This document shows, piece by piece, positions 29,887 through 39,977 of a DNA stretch of 64,000 bases (position 1 is its first letter; each line of letters opens with the position of its first letter). Source of the stretch: Betaproteobacteria bacterium HGW-Betaproteobacteria-22 (lineage in GTDB: Bacteria > Pseudomonadota > Gammaproteobacteria > Burkholderiales > Methylophilaceae); NCBI GenBank assembly GCA_002842285.1, contig PHCJ01000002.1, positions 62,001-126,000 of the forward strand, given 5' to 3'. Under the pieces are notes generated by a model. It saw only the letters and a list, made by a program, of their open reading frames with translations. It ran no database searches and had not been told where the DNA came from. The position numbers were made by a program, and so were the translations under genes.

Positions 29887-31217
29887 AGCGCTTTGGAATA
29901 TGGATTGCACTGGCGCTAGCTGTTGTTGCTGCGGCTGTAAGTGGCGGCTACTGGTGGGGATTGCAGCAGGTTAGCCACCCGTCAGTAGAAATGCCTGCGG
30001 CTATTACAGCACCGGCTGAACGGAAGATACTCTATTACCGAAATCCTATGGGATTGCCGGATACATCTCCAGTGCCTAAGCAGGACTCTATGGGTATGGA
30101 TTACACCCCAGTGTATGCAGATGAGGAAGTTTCTAATAACCAGGTCAAGATCAGTACCGACAAGGTACAGAAGCTTGGCGTAAAAACTGAGCCAGTGCTA
30201 TCGCGAAAAATGGTCAATACGGTGCGTGCGGTGGGGCAGTTCCAATTTAACGAACAGCGTTTCTCAACAGTCACCACCAAATTTGAGGGATACATTGAAA
30301 AACTCTATGTCAATTCAACCGGGCAGCCGGTAAAACGTGGGCAGCCACTGATGGAAGTTTACAGTCCGGAACTGGTATCTGCGCAGGAAGAATACCTGAT
30401 CGCCTGGAATGGCCGACAGTCATTGAGTAACGGCACCTCGGAATCATTGCTTGGTGTTGGTCAACTGGCTGACAGCGCGCTTAAACGTTTACGTAACTGG
30501 GATATTTCAGATGCTCAATTACAGCGTTTGAAAAAGGACGGTAAAGCGACACGTACGCTTACGATGTACTCGCCGGCAAACGGCGTGGTATTGGAGAAAA
30601 CTGCTGTGCAGGGTATGCGCTTTATGCCGGGCGAACTCCTGTTCAAGATTGCAGATCTATCGAGAGTCTGGCTGCTGGCCGATGTGTTCGAGCAGGACAT
30701 CGCTCTGGTGCATGTTGGCCAGACGGTGAACATTACTGTCAATGCCTATCCAGGTAAGGAGCTCAAAGGCAAGATTGATTACATCTATCCAACAGTCACC
30801 TCTGAGACCCGCACTGCCAAAGTACGGATAGTGCTGGCTAACCCAGACGGAATTCTAAAACCTGATATGTATGCCAGCATTCAACTGATGTCAGGTCATG
30901 ATGCCAGCGTATTGGCGGTTCCGGATTCGGCTGTGATCGACAGTGGTATACGTCAGGTTGTGCTGGTTCAACTCACAGAAGGGCTGTATGAGCCACGTGA
31001 GGTCAAGCTTGGTATGCGTAGCGATGGTTATGTTGAGGTGGCTGAAGGATTAAGTGAAGGTGAGAACGTGGTAGTTCGCGCCAATTTCCTGATTGATGCT
31101 GAAAGCAATCTTAAAGCCGCACTAGGGAGCTTTGGCGAGCACAGTTCACATTCAAGCAGTTTGCCGGAACCTGCGGAAACCACTCCTGCACCGGTAACTG
31201 GGCACGAAGGGCACTGA
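29883..31217 (+). CDS. cusB: CusB-type membrane fusion protein
   Basis: This periplasmic adaptor links the RND pump to the outer-membrane channel. The 444-residue protein has an N-terminal membrane anchor (~res 7-26), a heavy-metal-binding motif region ILYYRNPMGLPDTSPVPKQD followed by SMGMDYTPVY (~res 50-78), then the barrel-sandwich and helical hairpin (LMEVYSPELVSAQEEYLIAW) and the beta-barrel/MP domain (VWLLADVFEQDIALVHVGQ). The tail is His-rich (HSSHSSSLPEPAE and HEGH). It starts within the cusC stop and ends 1 bp before cusA. Confidence 0.9.
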   Translation: MKRFGIWIALALAVVAAAVSGGYWWGLQQVSHPSVEMPAAITAPAERKILYYRNPMGLPDTSPVPKQDSMGMDYTPVYADEEVSNNQVKISTDKVQKLGVKTEPVLSRKMVNTVRAVGQFQFNEQRFSTVTTKFEGYIEKLYVNSTGQPVKRGQPLMEVYSPELVSAQEEYLIAWNGRQSLSNGTSESLLGVGQLADSALKRLRNWDISDAQLQRLKKDGKATRTLTMYSPANGVVLEKTAVQGMRFMPGELLFKIADLSRVWLLADVFEQDIALVHVGQTVNITVNAYPGKELKGKIDYIYPTVTSETRTAKVRIVLANPDGILKPDMYASIQLMSGHDASVLAVPDSAVIDSGIRQVVLVQLTEGLYEPREVKLGMRSDGYVEVAEGLSEGENVVVRANFLIDAESNLKAALGSFGEHSSHSSSLPEPAETTPAPVTGHEGH

Positions 31218-31218
31218 C

Positions 31219-34200
31219 ATGTTGGAAAAAATTATTAACTGGTCAGTACGCAACGTATTTCTTGTCTTGTTAGCCACGTTATTTACAGTGGGTGCCGGTG
31301 TTTATTCGTTGCTAAAAACGCCTCTGGATGCCATCCCGGATTTGTCCGATGTTCAAGTGATAGTCTATACCGAGTATCCGGGGCAGGCGCCACAGGTTGT
31401 AGAGGATCAGGTGACCTATCCACTCACTACCTCGATGTTGTCAGTACCAAAATCAAAAGTCGTGCGTGGCTTTTCGTTCTTTGGTGCCAGCTTTGTTTAC
31501 GTGATCTTTGAAGATGGTACTGATATTTACTGGGCACGTTCTCGCGTACTGGAATACTTGAACAGTGTGACTGGCCGATTGCCACGCGGCGTTACGCCAA
31601 CGCTGGGTCCGGATGCTACTGGTGTAGGCTGGGTTTATCAGTATGTGGTATTGGCAAAAAATCGCTCTCTTGAGGAATTGCGCGCAATTCAGGACTGGTA
31701 TTTACGTTATCAGCTGACCAAGGCGCATGGCGTAGCAGAGGTTGCCAGCGTTGGCGGCTTTGTTAAACAGTATCAAGTCGTTCTTGATCCACGCAAGCTG
31801 CAAGCCTATGGTGTATCACCATCGCGTGTTACACAGGTGATTCGCGAGAGCAATCGCGATGTCGGCGGACGCGTAGTCGAGATGACGGAAACCGAATATA
31901 TGGTGCGTGGCAAAGGATATCTGCGCGGCATCGGTGACTTGGAAACACTCGTAGTCAAGGCCGATAAAGGTACACCGGTATTGCTGCGTGATTTGGCAAG
32001 GGTTGAATTGGCACCGGATGAGCGACGCGGCATTGCCGAGCTCAATGGTGAAGGCGAAGTGGTCGCCGGCATTGCCATGTCCCGCTACGGTCAGAATGCA
32101 CTTGAAGTCATCCACAACATCAAGCAAAAACTCGTTGAGCTTGCGCCTGGCTTACCACCGGGCGTTACGGTGGAAACCGTATATGACCGTTCCGATTTGA
32201 TTCATCGGGCGATTGATAATCTCAAGACCACGCTGCTGGAAGAAAGCATCGTGGTCGCATTGGTTTGCATGCTATTCCTGATGCATGTGCGAAGTGCGCT
32301 AGTCGCGATTGTGATGTTGCCGGTTGGTGTTCTGATTGCATTTTCGCTGATGCATGCGTTAGGTCTCAATTCCAACATCATGAGCTTGGGCGGCATCGCG
32401 ATTGCCATCGGCGCTATGGTAGATGCTGCCATTGTGATGATAGAGAATGCCCACAAGCATATTGAACGGGCACCGCCTGATGCGCCTCGATTGCAGCTTA
32501 TTATTGATGCCTGTAAAGAGGTAGGCCCTGCGCTATTTTTTAGCCTGCTGATCATTACCGTTTCCTTCTTGCCTGTATTTACGCTGGAATCGCAGGAAGG
32601 CCGCATGTTTCAGCCGCTTGCATTCACCAAGACATTCTCGATGGCTGGAGCAGCACTGCTTTCGGTAACGCTTGTACCAGTACTGATGCTGCTGTTTGTA
32701 CGAGGCAAAATCATGGCAGAAGGTAAAAATCCGGTAAATCGCTTCCTGATCTGGATTTATCGTCCTGTCATTGCATTAGTGATGCGCTGGAAAAAAACTA
32801 CCATCCTGCTTGCGCTGCTTGTGCTTGGTATCTCTGTCTATCCTCTGACTAAACTCGGCAGCGAGTTCATGCCCACCCTCAACGAAGGCACCTTGCTCTA
32901 CATGCCAGCCACCTTGCCCGGACTATCTGTGACGAAGGCCGCAGAGATTATGCAAACCCAGAACAAAATCATTAAGAGCTTCCCGGAAGTAGCCTCGGTT
33001 TTTGGCAAGGCAGGTCGCGCTAATACCGCTACGGACCCGGCGCCTATGGAAATGTTTGAGACAGTCATTAATCTTAAACCGGAGAGCGAATGGCGTCCTG
33101 GCATGAATATCGACAAGATTATCTCGGAGCTGGATAAAGCCGTGCAATTGCCCGGTGTGAGCAACGCCTGGACGATGCCGATTAAGGCACGTATCGACAT
33201 GCTGTCAACAGGTATCCGCACACCAATCGGCATCAAGGTATTCGGCAGGGATTTGATTGAAATGGAAAAGCTCGCCAAATCTATCGAGGCTGTAGTTAAA
33301 AACGTACCGGGAACCACGAGTGCTTATGCAGAGCGTATCACGGGAGGTTATTACCTGAATATTGAGCCGGATCGGATGGCACTGGCTCGCTATGGTCTAG
33401 CCGTGGGCGACTTGCAGGATGTGATCAGCAGCGCGCTTGGCGGGGAAGTAGTTACCACGACGGTTGAAGGACGAGAGCGCTTTGGGGTAATCACGCGTTA
33501 TCCACGCGAACTGCGTTCAGACCCGGATGCTATCGCGCGTCAGGTATTAGTGCCTGCCATGAACGGAGCATTGATCCCGCTAGGTCAATTGGCGCACATT
33601 TCCTTAGAGAAAGGGCCGCCTAGCATCCGTACCGAGAATGCATTGCTATCCGCTTATATTTTTGTCGATATTCGCGATAGAGACATCGGCAGTTATGTAG
33701 CCGATGCGCAGAAAGCGGTTCGTGAGCAGGTTAAATTCCAACCTGGATATTACGCAACATGGAGCGGCCAGTTTGAATATATGGAACGCGCTAAAGCCAA
33801 GATGAAGATCGTGATTCCACTTACATTGCTCATCATCTTCGTGCTGCTATATCTAAACTTCAAGCGCTTAACAGAAACCTTTATCGTCATGCTGTCAGTG
33901 CCGTTTTCTCTGGTTGGCGGAATCTGGCTGATGTATTGGCTAGGCTACAACATGAGCGTTGCCGTTGCGGTTGGGTTCATTGCATTAGCTGGTGTAGCTG
34001 CGGAGACCGGTGTGATTATGCTGATCTATATCGATCATGCATACATTGAGCTCAAAACAAAGCGCGAGTCCGAAGGCAAAGTCTTCACTGTCGCCGATAT
34101 TTATGAAGCCGTGATGGAAGGTGCGGTAGAACGTGTACGACCAAAGATGATGACTGTAGTGGCCATCATGGCAGGTTTACTTCCTATTATGTGGGGAAGC

Positions 34201-34350
34201 GGCACTGGGTCTGAAGTGATGCGGCGTATTGCTGCGCCTATGGTAGGCGGTATGGTTTCTTCAACGGTATTGACGCTTATCGTGATCCCGGCAATTTACG
34301 CACTTATAAAACAAATATCACTCCAAAGAAAAGGAGCTCCGAATGCCTGA
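31219..34350 (+). CDS. cusA: CusA-type Cu(I)/Ag(I) RND efflux pump
   Basis: CusA is the inner-membrane RND transporter that exports Cu(I)/Ag(I) from the periplasm or cytoplasm using the proton gradient. The 1043-residue protein has the HME-RND layout with 12 helices. TM4 has the proton-relay Asp in GAMVDAAIVMIENAHKH (~res 401), the pattern of the copper/silver (HME4) branch. The methionine triad is present: LLYMPATLPG, APMEMFET and RIDMLSTGI (~res 559-660). It overlaps the next gene by 8 bp. Confidence 0.93.
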   Translation: MLEKIINWSVRNVFLVLLATLFTVGAGVYSLLKTPLDAIPDLSDVQVIVYTEYPGQAPQVVEDQVTYPLTTSMLSVPKSKVVRGFSFFGASFVYVIFEDGTDIYWARSRVLEYLNSVTGRLPRGVTPTLGPDATGVGWVYQYVVLAKNRSLEELRAIQDWYLRYQLTKAHGVAEVASVGGFVKQYQVVLDPRKLQAYGVSPSRVTQVIRESNRDVGGRVVEMTETEYMVRGKGYLRGIGDLETLVVKADKGTPVLLRDLARVELAPDERRGIAELNGEGEVVAGIAMSRYGQNALEVIHNIKQKLVELAPGLPPGVTVETVYDRSDLIHRAIDNLKTTLLEESIVVALVCMLFLMHVRSALVAIVMLPVGVLIAFSLMHALGLNSNIMSLGGIAIAIGAMVDAAIVMIENAHKHIERAPPDAPRLQLIIDACKEVGPALFFSLLIITVSFLPVFTLESQEGRMFQPLAFTKTFSMAGAALLSVTLVPVLMLLFVRGKIMAEGKNPVNRFLIWIYRPVIALVMRWKKTTILLALLVLGISVYPLTKLGSEFMPTLNEGTLLYMPATLPGLSVTKAAEIMQTQNKIIKSFPEVASVFGKAGRANTATDPAPMEMFETVINLKPESEWRPGMNIDKIISELDKAVQLPGVSNAWTMPIKARIDMLSTGIRTPIGIKVFGRDLIEMEKLAKSIEAVVKNVPGTTSAYAERITGGYYLNIEPDRMALARYGLAVGDLQDVISSALGGEVVTTTVEGRERFGVITRYPRELRSDPDAIARQVLVPAMNGALIPLGQLAHISLEKGPPSIRTENALLSAYIFVDIRDRDIGSYVADAQKAVREQVKFQPGYYATWSGQFEYMERAKAKMKIVIPLTLLIIFVLLYLNFKRLTETFIVMLSVPFSLVGGIWLMYWLGYNMSVAVAVGFIALAGVAAETGVIMLIYIDHAYIELKTKRESEGKVFTVADIYEAVMEGAVERVRPKMMTVVAIMAGLLPIMWGSGTGSEVMRRIAAPMVGGMVSSTVLTLIVIPAIYALIKQISLQRKGAPNA

Positions 34351-34918
34351 AATAATTCCTAACCTGCATCCGTTGATAGTGCACTTTCCAATTGCACTTA
34401 CCACGGTGTCAGCTTTTTTTCATATTGCGGCAGCTGCAACGCGAGGGAAGCCAATTTTCAGCAACTTTGCCACTCTTGCTCGCACTCTATTGTGGCTAAG
34501 CGCATTATCAGTATTGCCAGCCGTGTTTTTTGGCTGGCAGGCTTATAACAGCGTAACCCATGATGATGCCAGTCACGCTGCCATGTTAATCCACCGCAAC
34601 TGGGCGTTAGGAACATCGATAGTATTAATCATTCTGGCTAGCTGGGATGGTTGGCGCAATAAGATAGATTCACCTCCTGTTTGGTGGTTTGTAGTTGCGG
34701 TGATTGGCGCGTGGAGTATGGTCGCCATCACGGCATGGCATGGTGGAGAGCTAGTCTACCGGCATGGCTTGGGAGTCATGTCACTGCCAGTTCCACAAGA
34801 TGGTGTTGGACATGGTCACTACAGTGACACTGCGACCGACATGAGTGAACATTCCCATGCGGATACAGTGCCAGATGATCAAGTTCATGAGCATTCGCAG
34901 CATGAGCATACACACTAA
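34343..34918 (+). CDS. DUF2231 membrane protein with His-rich tail
   Basis: This is a 191-residue inner-membrane protein with four predicted helices (IPNLHPLIVHFPIALTTVSA at the N-terminus is the DUF2231 signature). The C-terminal ~45 residues are rich in His and Asp (GHGHYSDTATDMSEHSHADT, HEHSQHEHTH), likely a metal-binding tail. The biochemical role of DUF2231 is not established. Its 8-bp overlap with cusA and the position before the chaperone and CopA link it to copper/silver handling. Confidence 0.75.
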   Translation: MPEIIPNLHPLIVHFPIALTTVSAFFHIAAAATRGKPIFSNFATLARTLLWLSALSVLPAVFFGWQAYNSVTHDDASHAAMLIHRNWALGTSIVLIILASWDGWRNKIDSPPVWWFVVAVIGAWSMVAITAWHGGELVYRHGLGVMSLPVPQDGVGHGHYSDTATDMSEHSHADTVPDDQVHEHSQHEHTH

Positions 34919-34935
34919 ATTTAAGGAGAATCATC

Positions 34936-35145
34936 ATGAAAACAGAATTTTTAAAAGTAACCGGCATGACATGTGGCGGTTGCGTAAATAGTTTAACGCG
35001 AGCACTGAAATCTATTAACGGTGTTGATGGAGTGCAGGTGGAGTTATCAACTGGCGATACTCAGGTTCAATACGACGAGAATTTTACTACCTCGGATCAG
35101 CTTAGATCGGCTGTGAAAAACGCTGGGTACGGTTTGGTTGGTTAG
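34936..35145 (+). CDS. copZ: CopZ-like copper chaperone (HMA domain)
   Basis: This 69-residue protein is one ferredoxin-like heavy-metal-associated domain with the metal loop GMTCGGCVNSLTRAL (Cys ~res 12 and 15). It should carry Cu(I) in the cytoplasm. A clear TTTAAGGAGAATC ribosome-binding site precedes the start. It is 34 bp upstream of copA, whose N-terminus lacks its own CxxC domain, so this free chaperone may stand in for it. Confidence 0.88.
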   Translation: MKTEFLKVTGMTCGGCVNSLTRALKSINGVDGVQVELSTGDTQVQYDENFTTSDQLRSAVKNAGYGLVG

Positions 35146-35179
35146 TTAAGCTACATTAATAATCGAAGGAGTAGAGCCC

Positions 35180-37480
35180 GTGGATATGCATAACAATAAC
35201 TCTGAGCAGTTAAAAGATCCGGTATGTGGAATGAGTGTTACTGAACAGTCTCCACATTCTTTGCAGCATTCAGGCAAAATGTTTTATTTCTGCAGTGCGA
35301 GATGTAAGGGTAAATTTACAGAAAATCCTTCTCAATATCATCAATCTAATCCTGTTAATACTGAGCCGGTAACTGCCGAAATTAATGCCACAGGTACAAT
35401 TTATACCTGCCCAATGCACCCCGAGGTACGTCAGGACAAACCTGGTGCCTGCCCTAAGTGCGGCATGTCTCTGGAGCCGGAAATGCCGACTCTGGAAGAA
35501 GGTGATAGTCCCGAATTGGTGGATTTCAAACGACGTTTTATTTGGACGTTGCCACTCACCATCATCGTCACAGTCTTAGCGATGCTGGGTCACAGATTAC
35601 AGTGGTTCGAAATGACAACACAAAGCTGGATCGAGCTCGTTCTTTCATTACCGATTGTATTATGGGCAGGCTGGCCTTTCTTCCAGCGGGGTGTGCAGTC
35701 AGTCATTAATCGCAAACCTAACATGTGGACTCTGATTGGTCTGGGTACTTCAGCAGCATTTGTTTACAGCGTTGTTGCTACGGTAGCTCCTGATGTTTTT
35801 CCCGAGTCGTTTATGGCGATGGGGCGTGTGGCAGTCTACTTTGAGGCGGCTGCCGTAATCATTTCCCTGACCTTGCTGGGTCAGGTGCTTGAACTGAAGG
35901 CACGCTCACAGACATCTGCTGCAATAAAATCCTTACTGGGATTGGCACCTAAGACTGCCCGCAGGATTAATGCTGATGGCAGTGAAGAGGATGTGCCTTT
36001 GACGCACGTTCATGTCGGTGACACGCTTCGCGTTCGTCCAGGTGAGAAAGTGCCGGTAGATGGTGTCGTGATTGAAGGCGGAAGTGCAGTAGATGAATCC
36101 ATGCTAACGGGTGAACCTGTTCCTGTAACAAAACGTGTCGGTGATAAGCTGATTGGAGCAACGCTAAACATAAATGGTGCATTAATGTTGCGCGCCGAGA
36201 AGGTAGGTGCTCAGACTGTGCTCTCTAGTATTGTGCAAATGGTGATGCAGGCTCAACGTTCCAGAGCTCCAATGCAGCGTATGGCTGATCATGTGGCTGG
36301 CTACTTTGTTGTCACCGTTGTCGTCATCGCGATACTGACATTTTTTGCATGGGGAATATTTGGCCCAGAGCCTAGTTGGGTCTATGGTCTCATTAATGCT
36401 GTTGCGGTGCTTATTATTGCCTGTCCATGTGCATTAGGATTGGCAACGCCGATGTCTATTATGGTTGCTACGGGTAAGGCGGCTTCTCAGGGTGTGTTAT
36501 TCCGTGATGCTGCAGCTATAGAGAACTTCCGAAAAATTGACACCATTATTGTCGATAAGACAGGGACGTTAACAGAAGGCAAACCTAGATTTGACCGTAT
36601 TATTGCTAACAAAGGGTTCACCGAGGATGAAGTGCTGCGTCTGGCGGCTAGTTTAGATCAGGGAAGTGAACATCCTCTGGCAGATGCTATTGTGCAAGCC
36701 GCGCGAGAAAAGGGGCTTGTACTGGATAAGGTAGAAGCATTTGATTCAATTTCTGGTATCGGTGTTAAAGGGATTGTGACCGGCAAAGCACTTGCGTTAG
36801 GCAATACTGCACTGATGACGCAAATTGGTGTATTTGTAGAAGATTTGAAGCCACAGGCAGAAGCATTAAGAGCCGAGGGGGCTAGTGTCATGATATTGGC
36901 GGTAGATCGGAAAATGGCCGGATTACTAGCTGTTTCTGACCCAATTAAGGCAAGTTCATTAGAAGCATTGAGCATTCTCAGATCGTTTGATATTCGGGTA
37001 ATCATGGCAACCGGAGATGGTCTTGCAACAGCAAAATCAGTAGCTGCCAAACTTGGTATTGATGAGGTCTATGGCGAAGTCAGGCCTGCTGACAAATTAG
37101 CGCTGGTAGATAAATTACAACGTGAGGGCCGTTTCGTTGCAATGGCGGGCGATGGTATCAACGACGCACCTGCGCTAGCTAAAGCGAATGTAGGTGTCGC
37201 AATGGGGACTGGAACAGACGTTGCAATGAATAGTGCCCAAGTGACTCTTGTAAAAGGTGACCTGCGCGGCATCGCTCAAGCGAGAGCAATCTCGGAGCAG
37301 ACGATTATTAATATGAAGCAAAACCTTACCTTTGCCTTCGTTTACAATTCGCTAGGTGTACCTTTGGCAGCTGGTCTGCTTTACCCACTGACTGGATGGT
37401 TACTATCACCGATGATTGCAGCTCTCGCCATGAGTTTGAGTTCTGTATCAGTGATTACCAATGCATTACGTTTGAGGTAA
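35180..37480 (+). CDS. copA: Cu(I)-translocating P1B-type ATPase
   Basis: CopA pumps Cu(I)/Ag(I) out of the cytoplasm with ATP. The GTG at 35180 is preceded by GAAGGAG at good spacing and gives 766 residues. The N-terminus has a YHS/TRASH-type motif ([23 protein letters not shown]) and a heavy-metal-binding domain ([20 protein letters not shown]) in place of CxxC HMA domains, as in SilP/CopF-type pumps. Then come the TGE loop ([12 protein letters not shown]), [12 protein letters not shown] in TM6, the phosphorylation site [20 protein letters not shown], and [21 protein letters not shown]7/8 ([11 protein letters not shown] and MSLSSVSVI) fits the copper subgroup. Confidence 0.93.
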   Translation: MDMHNNNSEQLKDPVCGMSVTEQSPHSLQHSGKMFYFCSARCKGKFTENPSQYHQSNPVNTEPVTAEINATGTIYTCPMHPEVRQDKPGACPKCGMSLEPEMPTLEEGDSPELVDFKRRFIWTLPLTIIVTVLAMLGHRLQWFEMTTQSWIELVLSLPIVLWAGWPFFQRGVQSVINRKPNMWTLIGLGTSAAFVYSVVATVAPDVFPESFMAMGRVAVYFEAAAVIISLTLLGQVLELKARSQTSAAIKSLLGLAPKTARRINADGSEEDVPLTHVHVGDTLRVRPGEKVPVDGVVIEGGSAVDESMLTGEPVPVTKRVGDKLIGATLNINGALMLRAEKVGAQTVLSSIVQMVMQAQRSRAPMQRMADHVAGYFVVTVVVIAILTFFAWGIFGPEPSWVYGLINAVAVLIIACPCALGLATPMSIMVATGKAASQGVLFRDAAAIENFRKIDTIIVDKTGTLTEGKPRFDRIIANKGFTEDEVLRLAASLDQGSEHPLADAIVQAAREKGLVLDKVEAFDSISGIGVKGIVTGKALALGNTALMTQIGVFVEDLKPQAEALRAEGASVMILAVDRKMAGLLAVSDPIKASSLEALSILRSFDIRVIMATGDGLATAKSVAAKLGIDEVYGEVRPADKLALVDKLQREGRFVAMAGDGINDAPALAKANVGVAMGTGTDVAMNSAQVTLVKGDLRGIAQARAISEQTIINMKQNLTFAFVYNSLGVPLAAGLLYPLTGWLLSPMIAALAMSLSSVSVITNALRLR

Positions 37481-37509
37481 TACAATTATTCAATCAATAT
37501 CTAGTGTAT

Positions 37510-37605
37510 TTTGAACGTCTGCTTTGGATAGTCTATAGAGATCAATTCACAAAAATGGAATAGCCGCTTTGTCCCCCTGTTATGCCGAAGGCGTGTTAAA
37601 GGCGA
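37510..37605 (+). repeat. dispersed repeat copy downstream of copA
   Basis: This is a noncoding stretch with two short blocks, AACGTCTGCTTTGG (from 37513) and CCGCTTTGTCCCCCT (from 37565), about 50 bp apart. The same pair of blocks recurs around the IS1182 insertion (56128-57846), and related pieces lie at 26530-26610 and 40226-40330. The second block continues as TATGCCGAAGGCGTGTTAA, matched by TATGCCATAGTCGTGTTAA near 40250. These look like intergenic repeats of the host, marking cargo junctions. Confidence 0.55.
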
Positions 37606-37668
37606 AATTGAGACTAGCTTTCCGTAATATTAATGTCTTTAGAGCACTGGCATCAGGATTAAATTGGT

Positions 37669-39786
37669 CTAGAACAGCATTTTCCAACTCAATGCAGCAG
37701 TCAAATCAGCATCCTGGCCAGCACTTGCAACAAAGCTACTCATGCTGATTAGATTAGCTGGGTTGACTCTATAATCAATCTCAGCACCGAGACGCGCCCA
37801 GTTCTTTTGAACTTGATTCCCATCCTGACGGAAACCTATACCCACGCCAAGGGCATTAATGTTGCCTTGTATAGTGGCCACTTTATCATCAAAACGATGG
37901 GCAATTTCAGCATGCCCCAGCAGGGTTACTTGCTCGCTCAAAAGATACTTACCGGTCAATCCAATACGTAACTCTTTAGCTGTATGGTTTTGGTCTTGGA
38001 AATTTGCCGGAGCAGACCCACCAATCTCTCTATACCCATCCACCTCAGTTTTCATAAGGGAGTAAGCAATACGCGGACTGAAAGAGACCTCTCCCAAAGA
38101 GAACGCATCTTGCCAATCTATTCTGGCTCTCAGGCTATAACCCGTGATATCCGTTTCACCTTTGGATCGAACTGTACCTGAGATGGCATAGCCACGTGAT
38201 AGGTTGGCATCCCACTCACCATAAACACCTAATACAGAAGCGAGTAGGGTTGTGTTTGGAATATACCAATTGACCTCAGCTACACCATATTGTCCATTGA
38301 TACGACTTTTACCGTTGTTCGCTAAATCAAGATTGGAGAAGTTGCTACCCACACCAAAACCTATCATCACACCCTGATTAGTGAATTTGTGACAGGCACC
38401 CACTTCAGCAGTACCGATTGTCCCATTGGCTTGACGCCAAAGACGACTGAGATCACCGCTTACCCAACCACAACTCTGACCATTCTGTAGAGCGATCTCG
38501 GACAATGTCCTGTGATGCGCACCATTGAGTGTGAGCGAGGTAAGACCTTCCATCTGGTTACTAACGGCGTGCGTTTGCGCCATGCTGTTTGCCAAATCCG
38601 TCAGGCCGATGATGCCGTTGCCACCGCCCGTCAAATCAGGTTCGACACGTGCAATAAAAGCCTCCCTGCCATTTACAGATTGCCCATAACCGACCACAGT
38701 GTGACCATCACCACTTATGCCACGGGCTTCAGTCAACTTTGTAAATCCTACGGCGCTGACACCTGCATCTGCTAACCAGTCCTGCACTCGAATCATGCCG
38801 CCAGTCTGTGTCCAGCGGAACGCTTCCTGACCACTGGCACTAACCCCATAACCGACAACCACCGAACCATCGCTATTGACCGCATTTGCCTGACTAAGAA
38901 AACTACCCCCTGCCAGATCGCCCAGCCCCACCATGCCACCGGCCTGTGTCCAGCGAAAGGCTTCTCGACCAGCGGCACTATTCCCGAAGCCCACTACTAC
39001 AGAGCCATCGCTATTGACCGCTTTCGCCTCACTAGAGAAACTTCCACCTGCTAGGTCTCCCAGCCCCACCATGCCACCGGCCTGTGTCCAGCGGAAAGCT
39101 TCGAAACCACTCGCGCTATTTCCTAAGCCAACCACTACCGAACCATCGCTATTGACCGCATTCGCCTGACTATAAGTACTTCCACCTGCTATGTCCCCCA
39201 GCCCCACCATGCCGCCGGCCTGTGTCCAGCGGAAGGCTTCTCGACCAGTGACAGTATTCCCGTAGCCCACCACTACCGAACCATCGCTACTAACCCCATA
39301 TGCCTGACTAGAGAATGCTCCTCCTGCCAGATCTCCAAGCCCCATCATACCGCCGGCCTGTGTCCAGCGGAAGGCTTCGGTACCACTGGTACCATTCCCA
39401 TAGCCTACCACCACTGAACCATCACTACTCACAGCATTTGCCTGACTCTGGAAGTAACTGCCAGCCAGATCTCCAAGCCCCACCATGCCACCGGCCTGTG
39501 TCCAGCGGAAAGCTTGAAAGGTAATACCACTGTATCCCACCACTACCGAACCATCGCTACTGATCGCATTTGCCTCACTATAGAAAGTTCCTCCCGCCAA
39601 CTCACCCAAGCCACTGAAAGTGTCCGCGGCATAGGCTGCTGGAGAGATGAGTGGCATTACAGAGAGCAGAGCGAGCAGAATTGGCCTGACACTCATGCCT
39701 CTAGGCATTTGGGATTTGTAATACTTAGTATTCTTAAGAAGAGAAGTTCTATTACGGGATGGTTGCACAATTTTTTTATTCGTCAT
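37669..39786 (-). CDS. HAF-repeat autotransporter (outer-membrane beta-barrel)
   Basis: I use the ATG complementary to 39784-39786 (MTNKKIVQPSRN), giving ~705 residues. A long N-terminal region (~50 aa) ends in a signal peptide (VMPLISPAAYA). The passenger is made of about seven copies of a 46-residue HAF-type repeat (GLGDLAGGSFSSQANAV, SDGSVVVGYGN, AFRWTQAGGMVGLGD). The C-terminal ~270 residues form an autotransporter beta-domain ending in a typical Phe (AALSWKMLF). It should be displayed on the cell surface; adhesion is a reasonable guess but not shown. A GEMM riboswitch lies in its leader, so cyclic-di-GMP probably controls it. Confidence 0.85.
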   Translation of the reverse strand: MTNKKIVQPSRNRTSLLKNTKYYKSQMPRGMSVRPILLALLSVMPLISPAAYAADTFSGLGELAGGTFYSEANAISSDGSVVVGYSGITFQAFRWTQAGGMVGLGDLAGSYFQSQANAVSSDGSVVVGYGNGTSGTEAFRWTQAGGMMGLGDLAGGAFSSQAYGVSSDGSVVVGYGNTVTGREAFRWTQAGGMVGLGDIAGGSTYSQANAVNSDGSVVVGLGNSASGFEAFRWTQAGGMVGLGDLAGGSFSSEAKAVNSDGSVVVGFGNSAAGREAFRWTQAGGMVGLGDLAGGSFLSQANAVNSDGSVVVGYGVSASGQEAFRWTQTGGMIRVQDWLADAGVSAVGFTKLTEARGISGDGHTVVGYGQSVNGREAFIARVEPDLTGGGNGIIGLTDLANSMAQTHAVSNQMEGLTSLTLNGAHHRTLSEIALQNGQSCGWVSGDLSRLWRQANGTIGTAEVGACHKFTNQGVMIGFGVGSNFSNLDLANNGKSRINGQYGVAEVNWYIPNTTLLASVLGVYGEWDANLSRGYAISGTVRSKGETDITGYSLRARIDWQDAFSLGEVSFSPRIAYSLMKTEVDGYREIGGSAPANFQDQNHTAKELRIGLTGKYLLSEQVTLLGHAEIAHRFDDKVATIQGNINALGVGIGFRQDGNQVQKNWARLGAEIDYRVNPANLISMSSFVASAGQDADLTAALSWKMLF
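38770..39600 (-). repeat. in-gene tandem repeats of ~138 bp (HAF passenger)
   Basis: Six to seven units repeat at ~138-bp spacing. The block CCGGCCTGTGTCCAGCGGAA (coding for FRWTQAGG on the other strand) appears near 38940, 39075, 39210, 39350 and 39490, with small changes. DNA identity between units is high in the FRWTQAGG and SDGSVVVG parts and lower in the linkers. Such arrays can gain or lose units by recombination. Confidence 0.85.
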
Positions 39787-39977
39787 TATTGAAGCTTTTT
39801 TGATGTTATTTGATTGCTTTAGTGTTTCTAATATATAACCCAACTTAAAAATTGAAATTATTAATTTAGAAAGATGGTAAAAGAATTTCCCTACTTACGT
39901 AAATGGGGGGCAGAGAAATAACGAAAGAAGTTTAAGAATCGCAGAGTTCCGCGACAGAAAGACGCACCTCTGGACTG

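Noticed and set aside
37565-37605. GCTTTGTCCC blocks as further GEMM riboswitches
   Set aside because: They share only a few bases with the GGGACGCAAAG core, lack the CTAAGG and P1 elements, and occur as dispersed repeats in both orientations.
38770-39600. Regularly spaced repeats that could suggest a CRISPR array
   Set aside because: The unit is ~138 bp, stays in one reading frame and codes for a HAF peptide repeat; there are no short unique spacers and no cas genes.
39315-39792. Open frames on the plus strand opposite the autotransporter and many others opposite nuo, cus and czc genes
   Set aside because: They are shadows of conserved genes, have no ribosome-binding sites or family sequence, and follow the codon pattern of the opposite strand.
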